DNA from: QHCE01 sp041743105
GTDB lineage: Bacteria > Actinomycetota > Actinomycetes > Mycobacteriales > QHCE01
Direction: 5' to 3'
DNA: 64,000 nucleotides
Assembly (NCBI GenBank): GCA_041743105.1
Contig: JBGTNI010000015.1
Coordinates: 1 to 64,000 of the forward strand
Below are positions 17,797-25,296 of the stretch, one piece after another. A model generated the notes under the pieces. It was given only the letters and a program-made list of their open reading frames with translations, was not told the origin of the DNA and searched no databases. The position numbers and the translations under genes are program-made. Positions within the stretch are counted from its first letter, which is position 1. The number at the start of each line of letters is the position of its first letter.

Positions 17797-18288
17797 TCAG
17801 AAAGCGAACCGCGCCACGGTGGTCTGATAGTCGAACAGCTCGCCGTCGGAGAACCACAGCTCTACTTCGTACTTGGCCTCTTCGACGCTTCCCGATGCAT
17901 GCACTAGGTTCGCCACGGCCGCCCCGTGGGCGACACTGTAATCCCTGGATTGATGGGCGAAGTCGCCGCGGATCGTACCGGGTGCGGCCTGATTCGGATA
18001 GGTAGAACCCACGAGTCGACGCACGTTAGCCACCACCTCGACACCTTCGGCGACCAGGGCGATGACCGGACCTTGCTGCATGAATGTCGCCGTCGTCTCA
18101 TAGACCGCCGAGCCGTGGCGCTGCTCCAGGTCGAAGTAGTGACGGCGAGCGAACTCGGCGTCCATCCACCGCATCTTAGCGCCGATCAGCTTGATGCCGG
18201 CTCGCTCGATGCGACCGATGACCTCACCCACGAGGCCTCGAGACACCGCGTCGGGTTTCAGCAGTATCAGAGTGCGTTCTAGCTCCAT
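17797..18288 (-). CDS. ndk: Nucleoside-diphosphate kinase, long atypical form
   Basis: Transfers the gamma phosphate between nucleoside triphosphates and diphosphates. The 163-aa product opens ERTLILLKPDAVSRGLVGEV and contains GTIRGDFAHQSRDYSVAH and the active-site histidine in NLVHASGSVEEA. Usual actinobacterial NDKs are about 136-140 aa and read NVIHGSDS at that site. Here the Asp of H-x-S-D is Gly, there is an insert before the active site, and the protein has an extended tail ELFDYQTTVARFAF. This pattern resembles long NDKs of other bacterial and archaeal groups, so gene replacement is possible. Position next to DUF4233-folC-valS is the normal place for ndk. Confidence 0.9.
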   Translation of the reverse strand: MELERTLILLKPDAVSRGLVGEVIGRIERAGIKLIGAKMRWMDAEFARRHYFDLEQRHGSAVYETTATFMQQGPVIALVAEGVEVVANVRRLVGSTYPNQAAPGTIRGDFAHQSRDYSVAHGAAVANLVHASGSVEEAKYEVELWFSDGELFDYQTTVARFAF

Positions 18289-18303
18289 GCCGCAGAGCGT
18301 AGC

Positions 18304-18469
18304 TTAGAGTGTCCGCCAATAGGTCGTTCGTAGCGAGGTGGTTCCTGGTCGAGGATGGCAAGGCGGAGAAGGAGTCCATGCTGGATGCATGGGCGACGAC
18401 GACAACGCAGCCAGCCGAAGCGCCAGGGGGCGCCGCAGTAGAACAGTTACCTATTGGCGGACACTCTAA
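18304..18469. repeat. Nested palindromic repeat, family 1 copy A
   Basis: A perfect 21-bp inverted repeat: 18304-18324 (TTAGAGTGTCCGCCAATAGG plus T) pairs with 18449-18469. It encloses a 124-bp loop with further stems, CCTGG/CCAGG (18344 and 18423) and CCATGC/GCATGG (18376 and 18387). It lies between DUF4233 and ndk, 15 bp before the ndk start codon. The outer arm matches the arms of the copies at 36.4, 46.0, 47.2 and 48.3 kb, but the interior differs from them except for GGCAAGGCGG. Confidence 0.85.
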
Positions 18470-18569
18470 GAGTGTTTCCGTCCACGAACTTGACAGAAAC
18501 GCTAGTTGCCGGCTCAAAAACCGCAGAGCTGTGGAGGTCGTGAACAAACTCGCGGCGAACGCTACGAGG

Positions 18570-18971
18570 CTAGCCCGGCCCAAGCACACTGCGGCGTACC
18601 CGCAGCACATACGCCCAAATTCCTAAGAAAATCAAACCCAGCACCAGCAACGCCAGGTGGATGAAGCCTGCAACCACGATGGCCAGTTGGACTGCGATCC
18701 CCAGCTTCCAGCCCCAGGCGTGGCGCAGAGTTCCAGCCGTGACCGCTGTCAGCACCGCCAGTGCCCCCACGACGGTGAGTGCGACCGAATCCGAAGCCGA
18801 GCTCAGCTGCCGCATCGGTTGCAACGCCAACAGCAATACCAGCGTCTCCAGCAACAGCGTTCCCATACCGACACCGTGCACTGCCGCGGCGGGGTTACGC
18901 AGCCCAGATCGGTACGGCGTCTGGCCCGTGAGTTCCCGCCGCCGGTCGGAGTCTTGTGGCTGCTCGGTCAT
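18570..18971 (-). CDS. DUF4233 domain membrane protein
   Basis: A 133-aa integral membrane protein with about four hydrophobic helices (for example GTLLLETLVLLLALQPM and LAIVVAGFIHLALLVLGLIF). It belongs to the DUF4233 family encoded immediately after folC in mycobacteria (Rv2446c position). Its ATG overlaps the folC stop by 4 bp (ATGA), so translation is coupled. Function unknown; the fixed partnership with folC and ndk is the only clue. Confidence 0.88.
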   Translation of the reverse strand: MTEQPQDSDRRRELTGQTPYRSGLRNPAAAVHGVGMGTLLLETLVLLLALQPMRQLSSASDSVALTVVGALAVLTAVTAGTLRHAWGWKLGIAVQLAIVVAGFIHLALLVLGLIFLGIWAYVLRVRRSVLGPG

Positions 18972-20362
18972 CGCAACAATCGTCGCGCATCGGCCGCGGT
19001 GACCACTGACCCGGTCACTAGCACACCGCCACTACCCGGCTCGCCTTCCTCGGCGATACGCGCCGCAGCGGCGAGGGCATCGTCGAGTCGCGGTGCCACT
19101 TCGACACGAGCAGGATCGAAGACCTCGACCGCGAGCTCGCCAAGTTCCTCGGCCCTCATGGAGCGAGGCGAGGAATTCTGCGTCACTATTATGTGGGCGG
19201 CCACAGGTTCCAGCAGCTCCAACATGCCGCGGGCATCTTTGTCGGCGGGAATGCTCAGCACGACAACCAGACGCCGGAAGTTGAACGCCTCCGCTACGGC
19301 ACCGAGCGTGGCACGTAAGCCGTGCGGATTGTGGGCCGCATCCACGAGAATCGCCGGCGCGGCACAGACGCGCTCCAGCCGACCCGGGGAGCTGACCTGC
19401 GCGAACGCCTGCGCGACAAGTTCGGCCGCCAGCGGTTTATCGGTGCCGGCCCCGAAAAATGCTTCGACGGAAGCCAGCGCCACAGCTGCGTTCTGCGCCT
19501 GATGGGCACCGTGTAACGGCAGGTATATGTCGGGGTAGGTACCGCCCAAACCATGCAGCGTGATCTGCTGGCCGCCTACCGCCAAAGAACGGTCACCGAC
19601 GCCGAACTCCACCCCCTCGCGAGCCACCGTGGCTTTCGCCTTGACGGCCTTGCTCAGCAGCGACGCGGCCGCGTCGACGGGCTGCGCCGCGCAGATCACC
19701 AGCGAGCCATCAGCGATGATCCCCGCCTTCTCGGCCGCGATCGCTGCGACTGTATCGCCGAGAAACGCTTGATGGTCAAGCCCGATCGGGGTTATGACGG
19801 CGACACCAGCGTCGATGACATTGGTGGCATCCCAGGTGCCGCCAAGGCCCACCTCGACCACAGCGACATCTACCGGCGCATCGGCGAAGGCTGCGAAAGC
19901 AAGCGCCGTTACGAATTCGAAGTAGGTCACGAGTTCACCGGGGTCGCCTGTAGAAGCGTCGCCTTTCGAAGTGTCGCCTCCCGGGGCGGGAACCCTAACC
20001 GCTGCGTTCCTAACTGCGCCTTCGAGGAGTTCAACGCAGGGCAGCACCTGGACGTATACCGCCCGCAACGCCGCGGGAGTAATCGGCTCGCCATCCAACG
20101 CGATGCGCTCAGTGACGCTGTCCAAGTGCGGACTGGTGTGCCGCCCGGTGTGTAGCCCGTGGGCACGCAGCAAGGACTCAATCATCCGGCTGGTAGAGGT
20201 CTTGCCGTTGGTACCCGCGACGTGAATCGACGGGAATGCCCGGTGCGGATTGCCGAGGGCATCCAGCAGCTCACGGATCCGGCCAAGGCCGGGGACCATG
20301 CGGCCCGGACCGCGCTGAGCCAGCGCGGTTTCGACATCTGTCAACGGTTGTGCGGTAACCAT
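18968..20362 (-). CDS. folC: Folylpolyglutamate/dihydrofolate synthase
   Basis: Adds glutamates to folates and, in many bacteria, forms dihydrofolate from dihydropteroate. The 464-aa Mur-ligase-fold enzyme has its P-loop in VAGTNGKTSTSRMIESLL near residues 47-58, the ATP/Mg region VEVGLGGTWDATNVI, and the C-terminal ligase motif VDAAHNPHGLRATLGA. It follows the glycosyltransferase by about 155 bp, a gap in which nothing notable was seen. It is coupled to DUF4233. Confidence 0.95.
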   Translation of the reverse strand: MVTAQPLTDVETALAQRGPGRMVPGLGRIRELLDALGNPHRAFPSIHVAGTNGKTSTSRMIESLLRAHGLHTGRHTSPHLDSVTERIALDGEPITPAALRAVYVQVLPCVELLEGAVRNAAVRVPAPGGDTSKGDASTGDPGELVTYFEFVTALAFAAFADAPVDVAVVEVGLGGTWDATNVIDAGVAVITPIGLDHQAFLGDTVAAIAAEKAGIIADGSLVICAAQPVDAAASLLSKAVKAKATVAREGVEFGVGDRSLAVGGQQITLHGLGGTYPDIYLPLHGAHQAQNAAVALASVEAFFGAGTDKPLAAELVAQAFAQVSSPGRLERVCAAPAILVDAAHNPHGLRATLGAVAEAFNFRRLVVVLSIPADKDARGMLELLEPVAAHIIVTQNSSPRSMRAEELGELAVEVFDPARVEVAPRLDDALAAAARIAEEGEPGSGGVLVTGSVVTAADARRLLR

Positions 20363-20516
20363 TACCGCTGGTGGGGGGTCGGGAACATGTCGGTAACGCT
20401 AGTACGGCCGCCCGGTGATCTCCCGGCAGCCACCACAGATGTGACCCACGCCGCGTTACTGGTAAGTAGCCTCTGACCTGCTAGACAAGGCGACACCCTG
20501 GCTATGGTCCTCTGGG

Positions 20517-21647
20517 TTACCGATCGACCGCCTCACGATAGATTCGCTCGTAGCCCCGTGCCATCGCCTCGACGGAGAACAGCTGTTTGGCCCGTGCTCG
20601 GCACGCCGCCGGATCGATCTCTACTACCCGACGCAGGGCCTCGGCAAGTTCGTCAGTCCTACGACAGACCCAGCCCGTGATGCCGTCAGCAACCACTTCG
20701 GCGACCGCGCCCCGATTGAGGCCTACCACCGGAGTGCCGCATGCCGCGGCTTCGGCCAGCACCAACCCGAACGGTTCGCGAAAACGAATCGGATGTAGCA
20801 AGCATCGGGCACGAGACATGAGCTCGATAATGCGCTCGTGGCCGGCGTTGGTCACCACTTCGACGTCGGAACCCAACAATGGCTCAATCACCAAGCTGAA
20901 ATATGCCGCCTGCTTGGGCTCATCCAGACTTCCCGCCAGCACAAGCGGAAGTCCCGCCTCACGACAGGCGCTGATCGCCAAATCCGGCCCTTTCTCGACG
21001 ATGAAGCGGCCCACCCACAGCACAAAATCGTCACGGGCCGCGGGATTACCGAGCCCGATGTCAGGATGAGCGATGGTATCGATGCCGTTGTAAACGGTGC
21101 CCACCCAGTTGAGTTCTGGCCGGTCGTTGCGTTGTGCGTGCGATATCGATACCAAACTCGCGTTGTCCCCCAGCGCCTGGTAGTAGTCGCCCAACAGGGT
21201 GTATGAGTCCGATGAATCCTCACCGAGCACCGGATCGTGCACCGTGCACACGGTCGGTGTTTTCCCCAGCGGACCCAGTATCGGTCCGATCAGGGTGTGG
21301 TCGTGCACGATGTCAAACTCGGCGCTGTCGAACTGCGCCCCGGACAGCTGTGCGCCGGACAATAACCGTCGCACCCTGGCCGCGTGGGCAAGCTCCGGGA
21401 TGAGACTGACTCCGTGGTGAAGCTGTGGGACGGGATATGTGGCATGGAACCTCGCGTCGGTGCCGTTGCACCCCACCCCGATCAACGTAACGTCATGTCC
21501 ACGATGGACTAATTCGTTGACAAGCGTGGCACAGATTCGCTCCACCCCACCATGACCGCGAGGAGGCACCTCGATCCACGGTCGACTGACAACCGCGATC
21601 CGCAGCGGGTCACCCTCACGCGACGCCAGAGCGCGGCGACTCGTCAC
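20517..21647 (-). CDS. GT4-family glycosyltransferase
   Basis: Retaining GT-B glycosyltransferase, 376 aa. The N-terminal Rossmann domain has the acceptor-side glycine motif PRGHGGVERICATLVNEL. The C-terminal donor domain has VLWVGRFIVEKGPDLAI and the E-x7-E motif REPFGLVLAEAAACGTPVVG, which binds the nucleotide-sugar. Donor and acceptor are not predictable. Its GTG start overlaps the valS stop (GTGA), so it is translated from the valS message. This gene is not part of the standard valS-folC pair and appears inserted between them. Confidence 0.88.
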   Translation of the reverse strand: MTSRRALASREGDPLRIAVVSRPWIEVPPRGHGGVERICATLVNELVHRGHDVTLIGVGCNGTDARFHATYPVPQLHHGVSLIPELAHAARVRRLLSGAQLSGAQFDSAEFDIVHDHTLIGPILGPLGKTPTVCTVHDPVLGEDSSDSYTLLGDYYQALGDNASLVSISHAQRNDRPELNWVGTVYNGIDTIAHPDIGLGNPAARDDFVLWVGRFIVEKGPDLAISACREAGLPLVLAGSLDEPKQAAYFSLVIEPLLGSDVEVVTNAGHERIIELMSRARCLLHPIRFREPFGLVLAEAAACGTPVVGLNRGAVAEVVADGITGWVCRRTDELAEALRRVVEIDPAACRARAKQLFSVEAMARGYERIYREAVDR

Positions 21648-24310
21648 AAAGAAAGCTCAACCGATAGCTCGTCTCGACCTACAGGGACGCTGTGACCATC
21701 AGGTGCCGGGCGGCAGACAGTTTCGGTATGGCGAAGTCGGCCGGCGGCGGCGACATCGCCGAGCACAGCCTGAACGTGAGGGAGGCTATCGACGGTTGCG
21801 TAAATCGTCGCTCTATCGACTTCGGTGCGCATCGACAGCTTTGCATCGGACTTGGCTTTACGGATCGCACCGATCAACGTCGTGGCGGTACCGAGTAGCC
21901 CAGATTCCAGCGCAACCTGCGATGTCACTCTTTGACCACCGAGTTCGTCTGCGGTGGGCCAGCTGCTGCGATGCACGCTGCCACGCTGCCACCATGACCA
22001 CACTTCCTCGGTAGCAAACGGCAGGAACGGCGCGAACAGCCGCAGCTGTGCACGCAGCGCAAGCCGAAGCGCAGTGCGGGCCGATGCGGCTGCAGCGTCG
22101 CCGTGCTCGCCGTAGGCGCGCGTCTTCACCAGCTCCACGTAGTTGTCACAGAAGAACCAGAAGAACTGCTCGGCGCGTTCCAGAGCTCGGGAGTAGTCGT
22201 AGGCCTCGAAGGCGATCGTGGCGGCATCCACGGCGCGTGCGAGGTCACCGAGCATCGCGTTATCCAACGGCTCTGTGACTTTAGACAACTCTGTGACATC
22301 GGCCAGGTTCGCCGGCGCGTCTGCCTCGCCCAAGCCCAAAACGAACTTGCTGGCGTTGAGCAGCTTCACCGCCAGGCGACGGCCCACCTTCATCTGGCCG
22401 GTGTCGAATGCAGTGTCGGTGCCGGGTCGCGCCGAGGCCGCCCAGTAGCGCACCGCATCGGAGCCGAGCTCTTCCAGCAACGCCATCGGCGTCACCACGT
22501 TGCCTTTGGACTTCGACATTTTCTTGCGGTCGGGGTCGAGAATCCAACCGGAGATACCCGCGTGCTGCCAGGGCACCTGATCGTGCTCGTAGTGGGAGCG
22601 CAGCAGCGTGGAGAACAGCCAGGTCCGGATGATCTCGTGCGCCTGCGGCCGCAGATCCATCGGGAAAACCCGGGCGAACAGGTCCTCGTCACTCCCCCAA
22701 CCACCGGCGATCTGCGGGGTCAGCGACGACGTGGCCCACGTGTCCATGATGTCGGGATCGCCGGCGAAGCCACCCGGTTTTCCCCGGTCGGTCGGGTCGT
22801 AGCCCGGTGGCGTGTCGCTGCTGGGATCCATCGGCAGCAAAGCCTCGTGGGGCACGATGGGGTTGGCGTAGTCAGGCTCGGCGTCGGCGTTCAATGGGTA
22901 CCACATCGGAATCGGCACTCCGAAAAATCGTTGCCGGCTGATCAACCAGTCGCCGTTGAGGCCCTCGACCCAGTTGTCGTAGCGCACTTTCATGTAGTCG
23001 GGGTGCCAGGACAGTTCGGTGCCCCGCTTGAGTAACTGTGCCCGCAGTTCGTCGTCTCGGCCGCCGTTGCGGATGTACCACTGCCGCGTTGTCACGATTT
23101 CTAGGGGTTTCTCACCTTTTTCGTAGAACTTCACCGGGCGGGTGATCGGGCGCGGCTCACCCTCGAGGTCGCCGGAGGCACTAAGTAGCTCTACCACCTT
23201 CTGCCTGGCTGAATGCATGGTGAGCCCCGCTAGCTGTGCGTATGCTTCCCGCCCGGCAGTCGAGCTCAGGCCGGTCGGCGGTTCGGCAACAACGCGACCG
23301 TCCCACCCCACCACAGCCCGGGTGGACAGGTCTAGCTCCCGCCACCACTGCACGTCGGTGAGGTCGCCGAAGGTACAGCACATCGCGATCCCGGCACCGC
23401 GGTCGATCTCTGCGGCTCGATGCGCCACGACCGGTATCTCTACGTCGAACAACGGTGAGCGCACCGTGGTGCCGAAGAGGTGGGTATAACGTTCGTCGCT
23501 GGGATGCGCCACCAACGCGACGCATGCTGGCAACAGCTCCGGACGCGTGGTCTCGATGTACACGCGGTTGTCAGGGGCGCTGTTGCTATGGGCGCTGTCG
23601 CCAGCACAGTGGAACGCGATGCGGTGCCAAGCACCTGGATGATCACGGTCTTCCAGTTCGGCTTGCGCAACTGCGGTGCGGAACGTGACGTCCCACAGCG
23701 TGGGAGCCTCGGCCATGTAGGCGTGACCACGCTGATAATTACGCAGAAAGGCGCGCTGCGACACCGCGCGGGAGCGGGCGCCCACGGTGGCGTAGGTCAT
23801 GGACCAATCCACCGACAAACCCAGCCTAAGCCACAGCTCCTCAAAAGCCTGCTCGTCGAGCTTCGTCAGCTGGTCGCAGAGCTGGGTGAAGTTACGCCGG
23901 GAAATCGAAATCTGCTGCTTCCCGGGCTGCTCTGGTAGAACGAGGTCCGGATCGTAGGGCAGCGAGGGGTCGCAGCGGACGCCGTAGTAGTTCTGCACCC
24001 GCCGCTCGGTAGCCAGGCCGTTGTCGTCCCACCCCATGGGGTAGAAGACCTCTTTGCCGCGCATCCGCTGGAAACGCGCGATCGCATCGGTGTGCGTGTA
24101 GGAGAAGACGTGTCCCACGTGCAACGAGCCGCTCACCGTCGGTGGGGGGGTGTCGATCGAGTAAACCTGTTCGCGGGTCTTGGTGCGGTCAAAGCTGTAG
24201 ACGCCCTGCTCAGCCCAGACGCCCGACCACTTGGCTTCCAGGCCCTCCAGCGACGGCTTGTCTGGGAGGTAGCGCGACGGTTCTGACGTGGGCTGGGGCG
24301 GCTGTGTCAT
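21644..24310 (-). CDS. valS: Valyl-tRNA synthetase
   Basis: Charges tRNA-Val. The 888-aa class I synthetase has the HIGH motif as LHVGHVFSY in PPTVSGSLHVGHVFSY (about residues 53-68), the editing domain, and KMSKSKGNVVTP near residue 597. The C-terminal part is typical of ValRS (LFAPFLPFATEEVWSWWQ). The ATG is 53 bp from the divergent vapB start. It heads the valS-GT-folC-DUF4233-ndk run. Confidence 0.97.
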   Translation of the reverse strand: MTQPPQPTSEPSRYLPDKPSLEGLEAKWSGVWAEQGVYSFDRTKTREQVYSIDTPPPTVSGSLHVGHVFSYTHTDAIARFQRMRGKEVFYPMGWDDNGLATERRVQNYYGVRCDPSLPYDPDLVLPEQPGKQQISISRRNFTQLCDQLTKLDEQAFEELWLRLGLSVDWSMTYATVGARSRAVSQRAFLRNYQRGHAYMAEAPTLWDVTFRTAVAQAELEDRDHPGAWHRIAFHCAGDSAHSNSAPDNRVYIETTRPELLPACVALVAHPSDERYTHLFGTTVRSPLFDVEIPVVAHRAAEIDRGAGIAMCCTFGDLTDVQWWRELDLSTRAVVGWDGRVVAEPPTGLSSTAGREAYAQLAGLTMHSARQKVVELLSASGDLEGEPRPITRPVKFYEKGEKPLEIVTTRQWYIRNGGRDDELRAQLLKRGTELSWHPDYMKVRYDNWVEGLNGDWLISRQRFFGVPIPMWYPLNADAEPDYANPIVPHEALLPMDPSSDTPPGYDPTDRGKPGGFAGDPDIMDTWATSSLTPQIAGGWGSDEDLFARVFPMDLRPQAHEIIRTWLFSTLLRSHYEHDQVPWQHAGISGWILDPDRKKMSKSKGNVVTPMALLEELGSDAVRYWAASARPGTDTAFDTGQMKVGRRLAVKLLNASKFVLGLGEADAPANLADVTELSKVTEPLDNAMLGDLARAVDAATIAFEAYDYSRALERAEQFFWFFCDNYVELVKTRAYGEHGDAAAASARTALRLALRAQLRLFAPFLPFATEEVWSWWQRGSVHRSSWPTADELGGQRVTSQVALESGLLGTATTLIGAIRKAKSDAKLSMRTEVDRATIYATVDSLPHVQAVLGDVAAAGRLRHTETVCRPAPDGHSVPVGRDELSVELSL

Positions 24311-24337
24311 GCCGCAATGTTAATGGTATAGCATCTG

Positions 24338-24357
24338 ATAGCAGCGGTTGCTATGAT
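24338..24357 (+). promoter_or_regulatory. vapB promoter with overlapping operator-like inverted repeat (leaderless)
   Basis: ATAGCA-gcggt-TGCTAT (24338-24354) is a perfect 6-bp inverted repeat that overlaps a -10 hexamer TATGAT (24352-24357). The -10 ends 6 nt before the vapB ATG and no ribosome binding site is present, so the transcript is probably leaderless. A further direct ATAGCA lies at 24328. This geometry fits autorepression by the antitoxin or the VapBC complex. Confidence 0.55.
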
Positions 24358-24363
24358 GATGGT

Positions 24364-24621
24364 ATGGCTAAGACGATTACGCAGGCACAGCTGCGCAATG
24401 GCAGTGCTGGCGTTATGGACAGTTTGCAGGCCGGCGAGGACTTCATCATTACTCGAAACGGCGTCCCGGTGGGTGAGCTACGGCCGATTCAGTCTCAGCA
24501 AGATCCCACAGCAACCCAGGTCATCCAGCTGTTCAGTGGCTTGGCACGAGGATCTACCCAAGCGCAGATGCACGCTGAGTCTGATGCGCTGTTTGGCGAG
24601 GAGCGAATTAACGATGTCTAA
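24364..24621 (+). CDS. Type II antitoxin, Phd/YefM-like VapB
   Basis: An 85-aa antitoxin. The N-terminal Phd/YefM-type DNA-binding fold reads ITQAQLRNGSAGVMDSLQAG followed by EDFIITRNGVPVGELRPI. The C-terminal helix that would block the toxin follows. It overlaps the toxin gene by 8 bp and shares its strand. The start is the ATG at 24364, supported by the leaderless promoter geometry. Together with the PIN toxin it forms a complete toxin-antitoxin module in the island between valS and ftsK. Confidence 0.88.
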   Translation: MAKTITQAQLRNGSAGVMDSLQAGEDFIITRNGVPVGELRPIQSQQDPTATQVIQLFSGLARGSTQAQMHAESDALFGEERINDV

Positions 24622-25018
24622 GCAGCGCCCCGTTGGTCTGCTAGACACCTCGGTTGTTATCGACCTAGACGCACTTTCTCCGCACGATCTACCTGTTCGC
24701 TCCAAAATCAGTTCGGTCACACTTGCCGAACTAGGCATAGGGCTGCATACCGCCAAAGATCCCATCGAGCGCGCTCGCCGAATTGAGCGTATACAGCGCG
24801 TCGAAACATTGTTTCATCCACTGCCGTTTGATGCGATTGCCGCCCGAAGGTTAACGCACCTGGCTGGGCTTGTAGTTGCTATATCTAGTAGTCCGAAGCC
24901 CCGCAAGACAGATTTGATGATCGGTGCAACCGCTTCTGTTCATGCACTTCCTCTTTACACCAGAAACCCGGATGACTTCGCGGGACTGGACAGCGTTCTC
25001 ACCGTAGTCCCAGTCTAA
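24614..25018 (+). CDS. VapC-type PIN-domain toxin
   Basis: A 134-aa PIN-domain ribonuclease toxin. Acidic metal-binding residues are visible in LLDTSVVIDLDAL (first Asp), TLAELGIGL (Glu), RKTDLMIGATASVH (Asp) and YTRNPDDFAGL (last Asp). The ATG at 24614 lies within the last codons of the antitoxin, so translation is coupled. VapC toxins usually cleave tRNA or rRNA; the target here is unknown. No residue needed for activity appears missing, so the module looks intact. Confidence 0.9.
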   Translation: MSKQRPVGLLDTSVVIDLDALSPHDLPVRSKISSVTLAELGIGLHTAKDPIERARRIERIQRVETLFHPLPFDAIAARRLTHLAGLVVAISSSPKPRKTDLMIGATASVHALPLYTRNPDDFAGLDSVLTVVPV

Positions 25019-25217
25019 ACGGACATTCATTAACACAAGGTTCTCAGTACCAACTCCTGCTCGTCGAGCTGACTTTACCTCTCGCACCTTCGAGCCTCAC
25101 ATGTCCACGATCCATAGATTTGCATCAGTTACACCCGACCAGTAGTTGGCTTTATTGGGCTAATATTGGGAATTAGCGAATGCAGCACAACCTGCAGTTA
25201 GTGACATACTTACGGCC

Positions 25218-25279
25218 CCTCGCTGTATCGGGGGTCGGTAAGCCATTGGCGTGCCAGCTACCGTCCCAATACAGCGAGG
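25218..25279 (-). terminator. 62-nt nested hairpin downstream of the 685-aa gene
   Basis: An 11-bp perfect stem (CCTCGCTGTAT, 25218-25228, with ATACAGCGAGG, 25269-25279) encloses further pairings GGG/CCC, GGTA/TACC and TGGC/GCCA, giving one extended hairpin. It starts 18 nt after the stop of the 685-aa gene on the minus strand, so a terminator or 3' stabiliser role is likely. There is no U-tract. Confidence 0.55.
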
Positions 25280-25296
25280 ACCCCAACCCCCCGACG

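Noticed and set aside
18325..18448. Possible small ORF inside repeat copy A
   Set aside because: No start signal or conserved reading frame, and the interior folds into further stems; treated as part of the element.
22103..23035. 310-aa + strand ORF inside valS
   Set aside because: Antisense shadow of valS; His/Val/Gly-rich pattern and no ribosome binding site.
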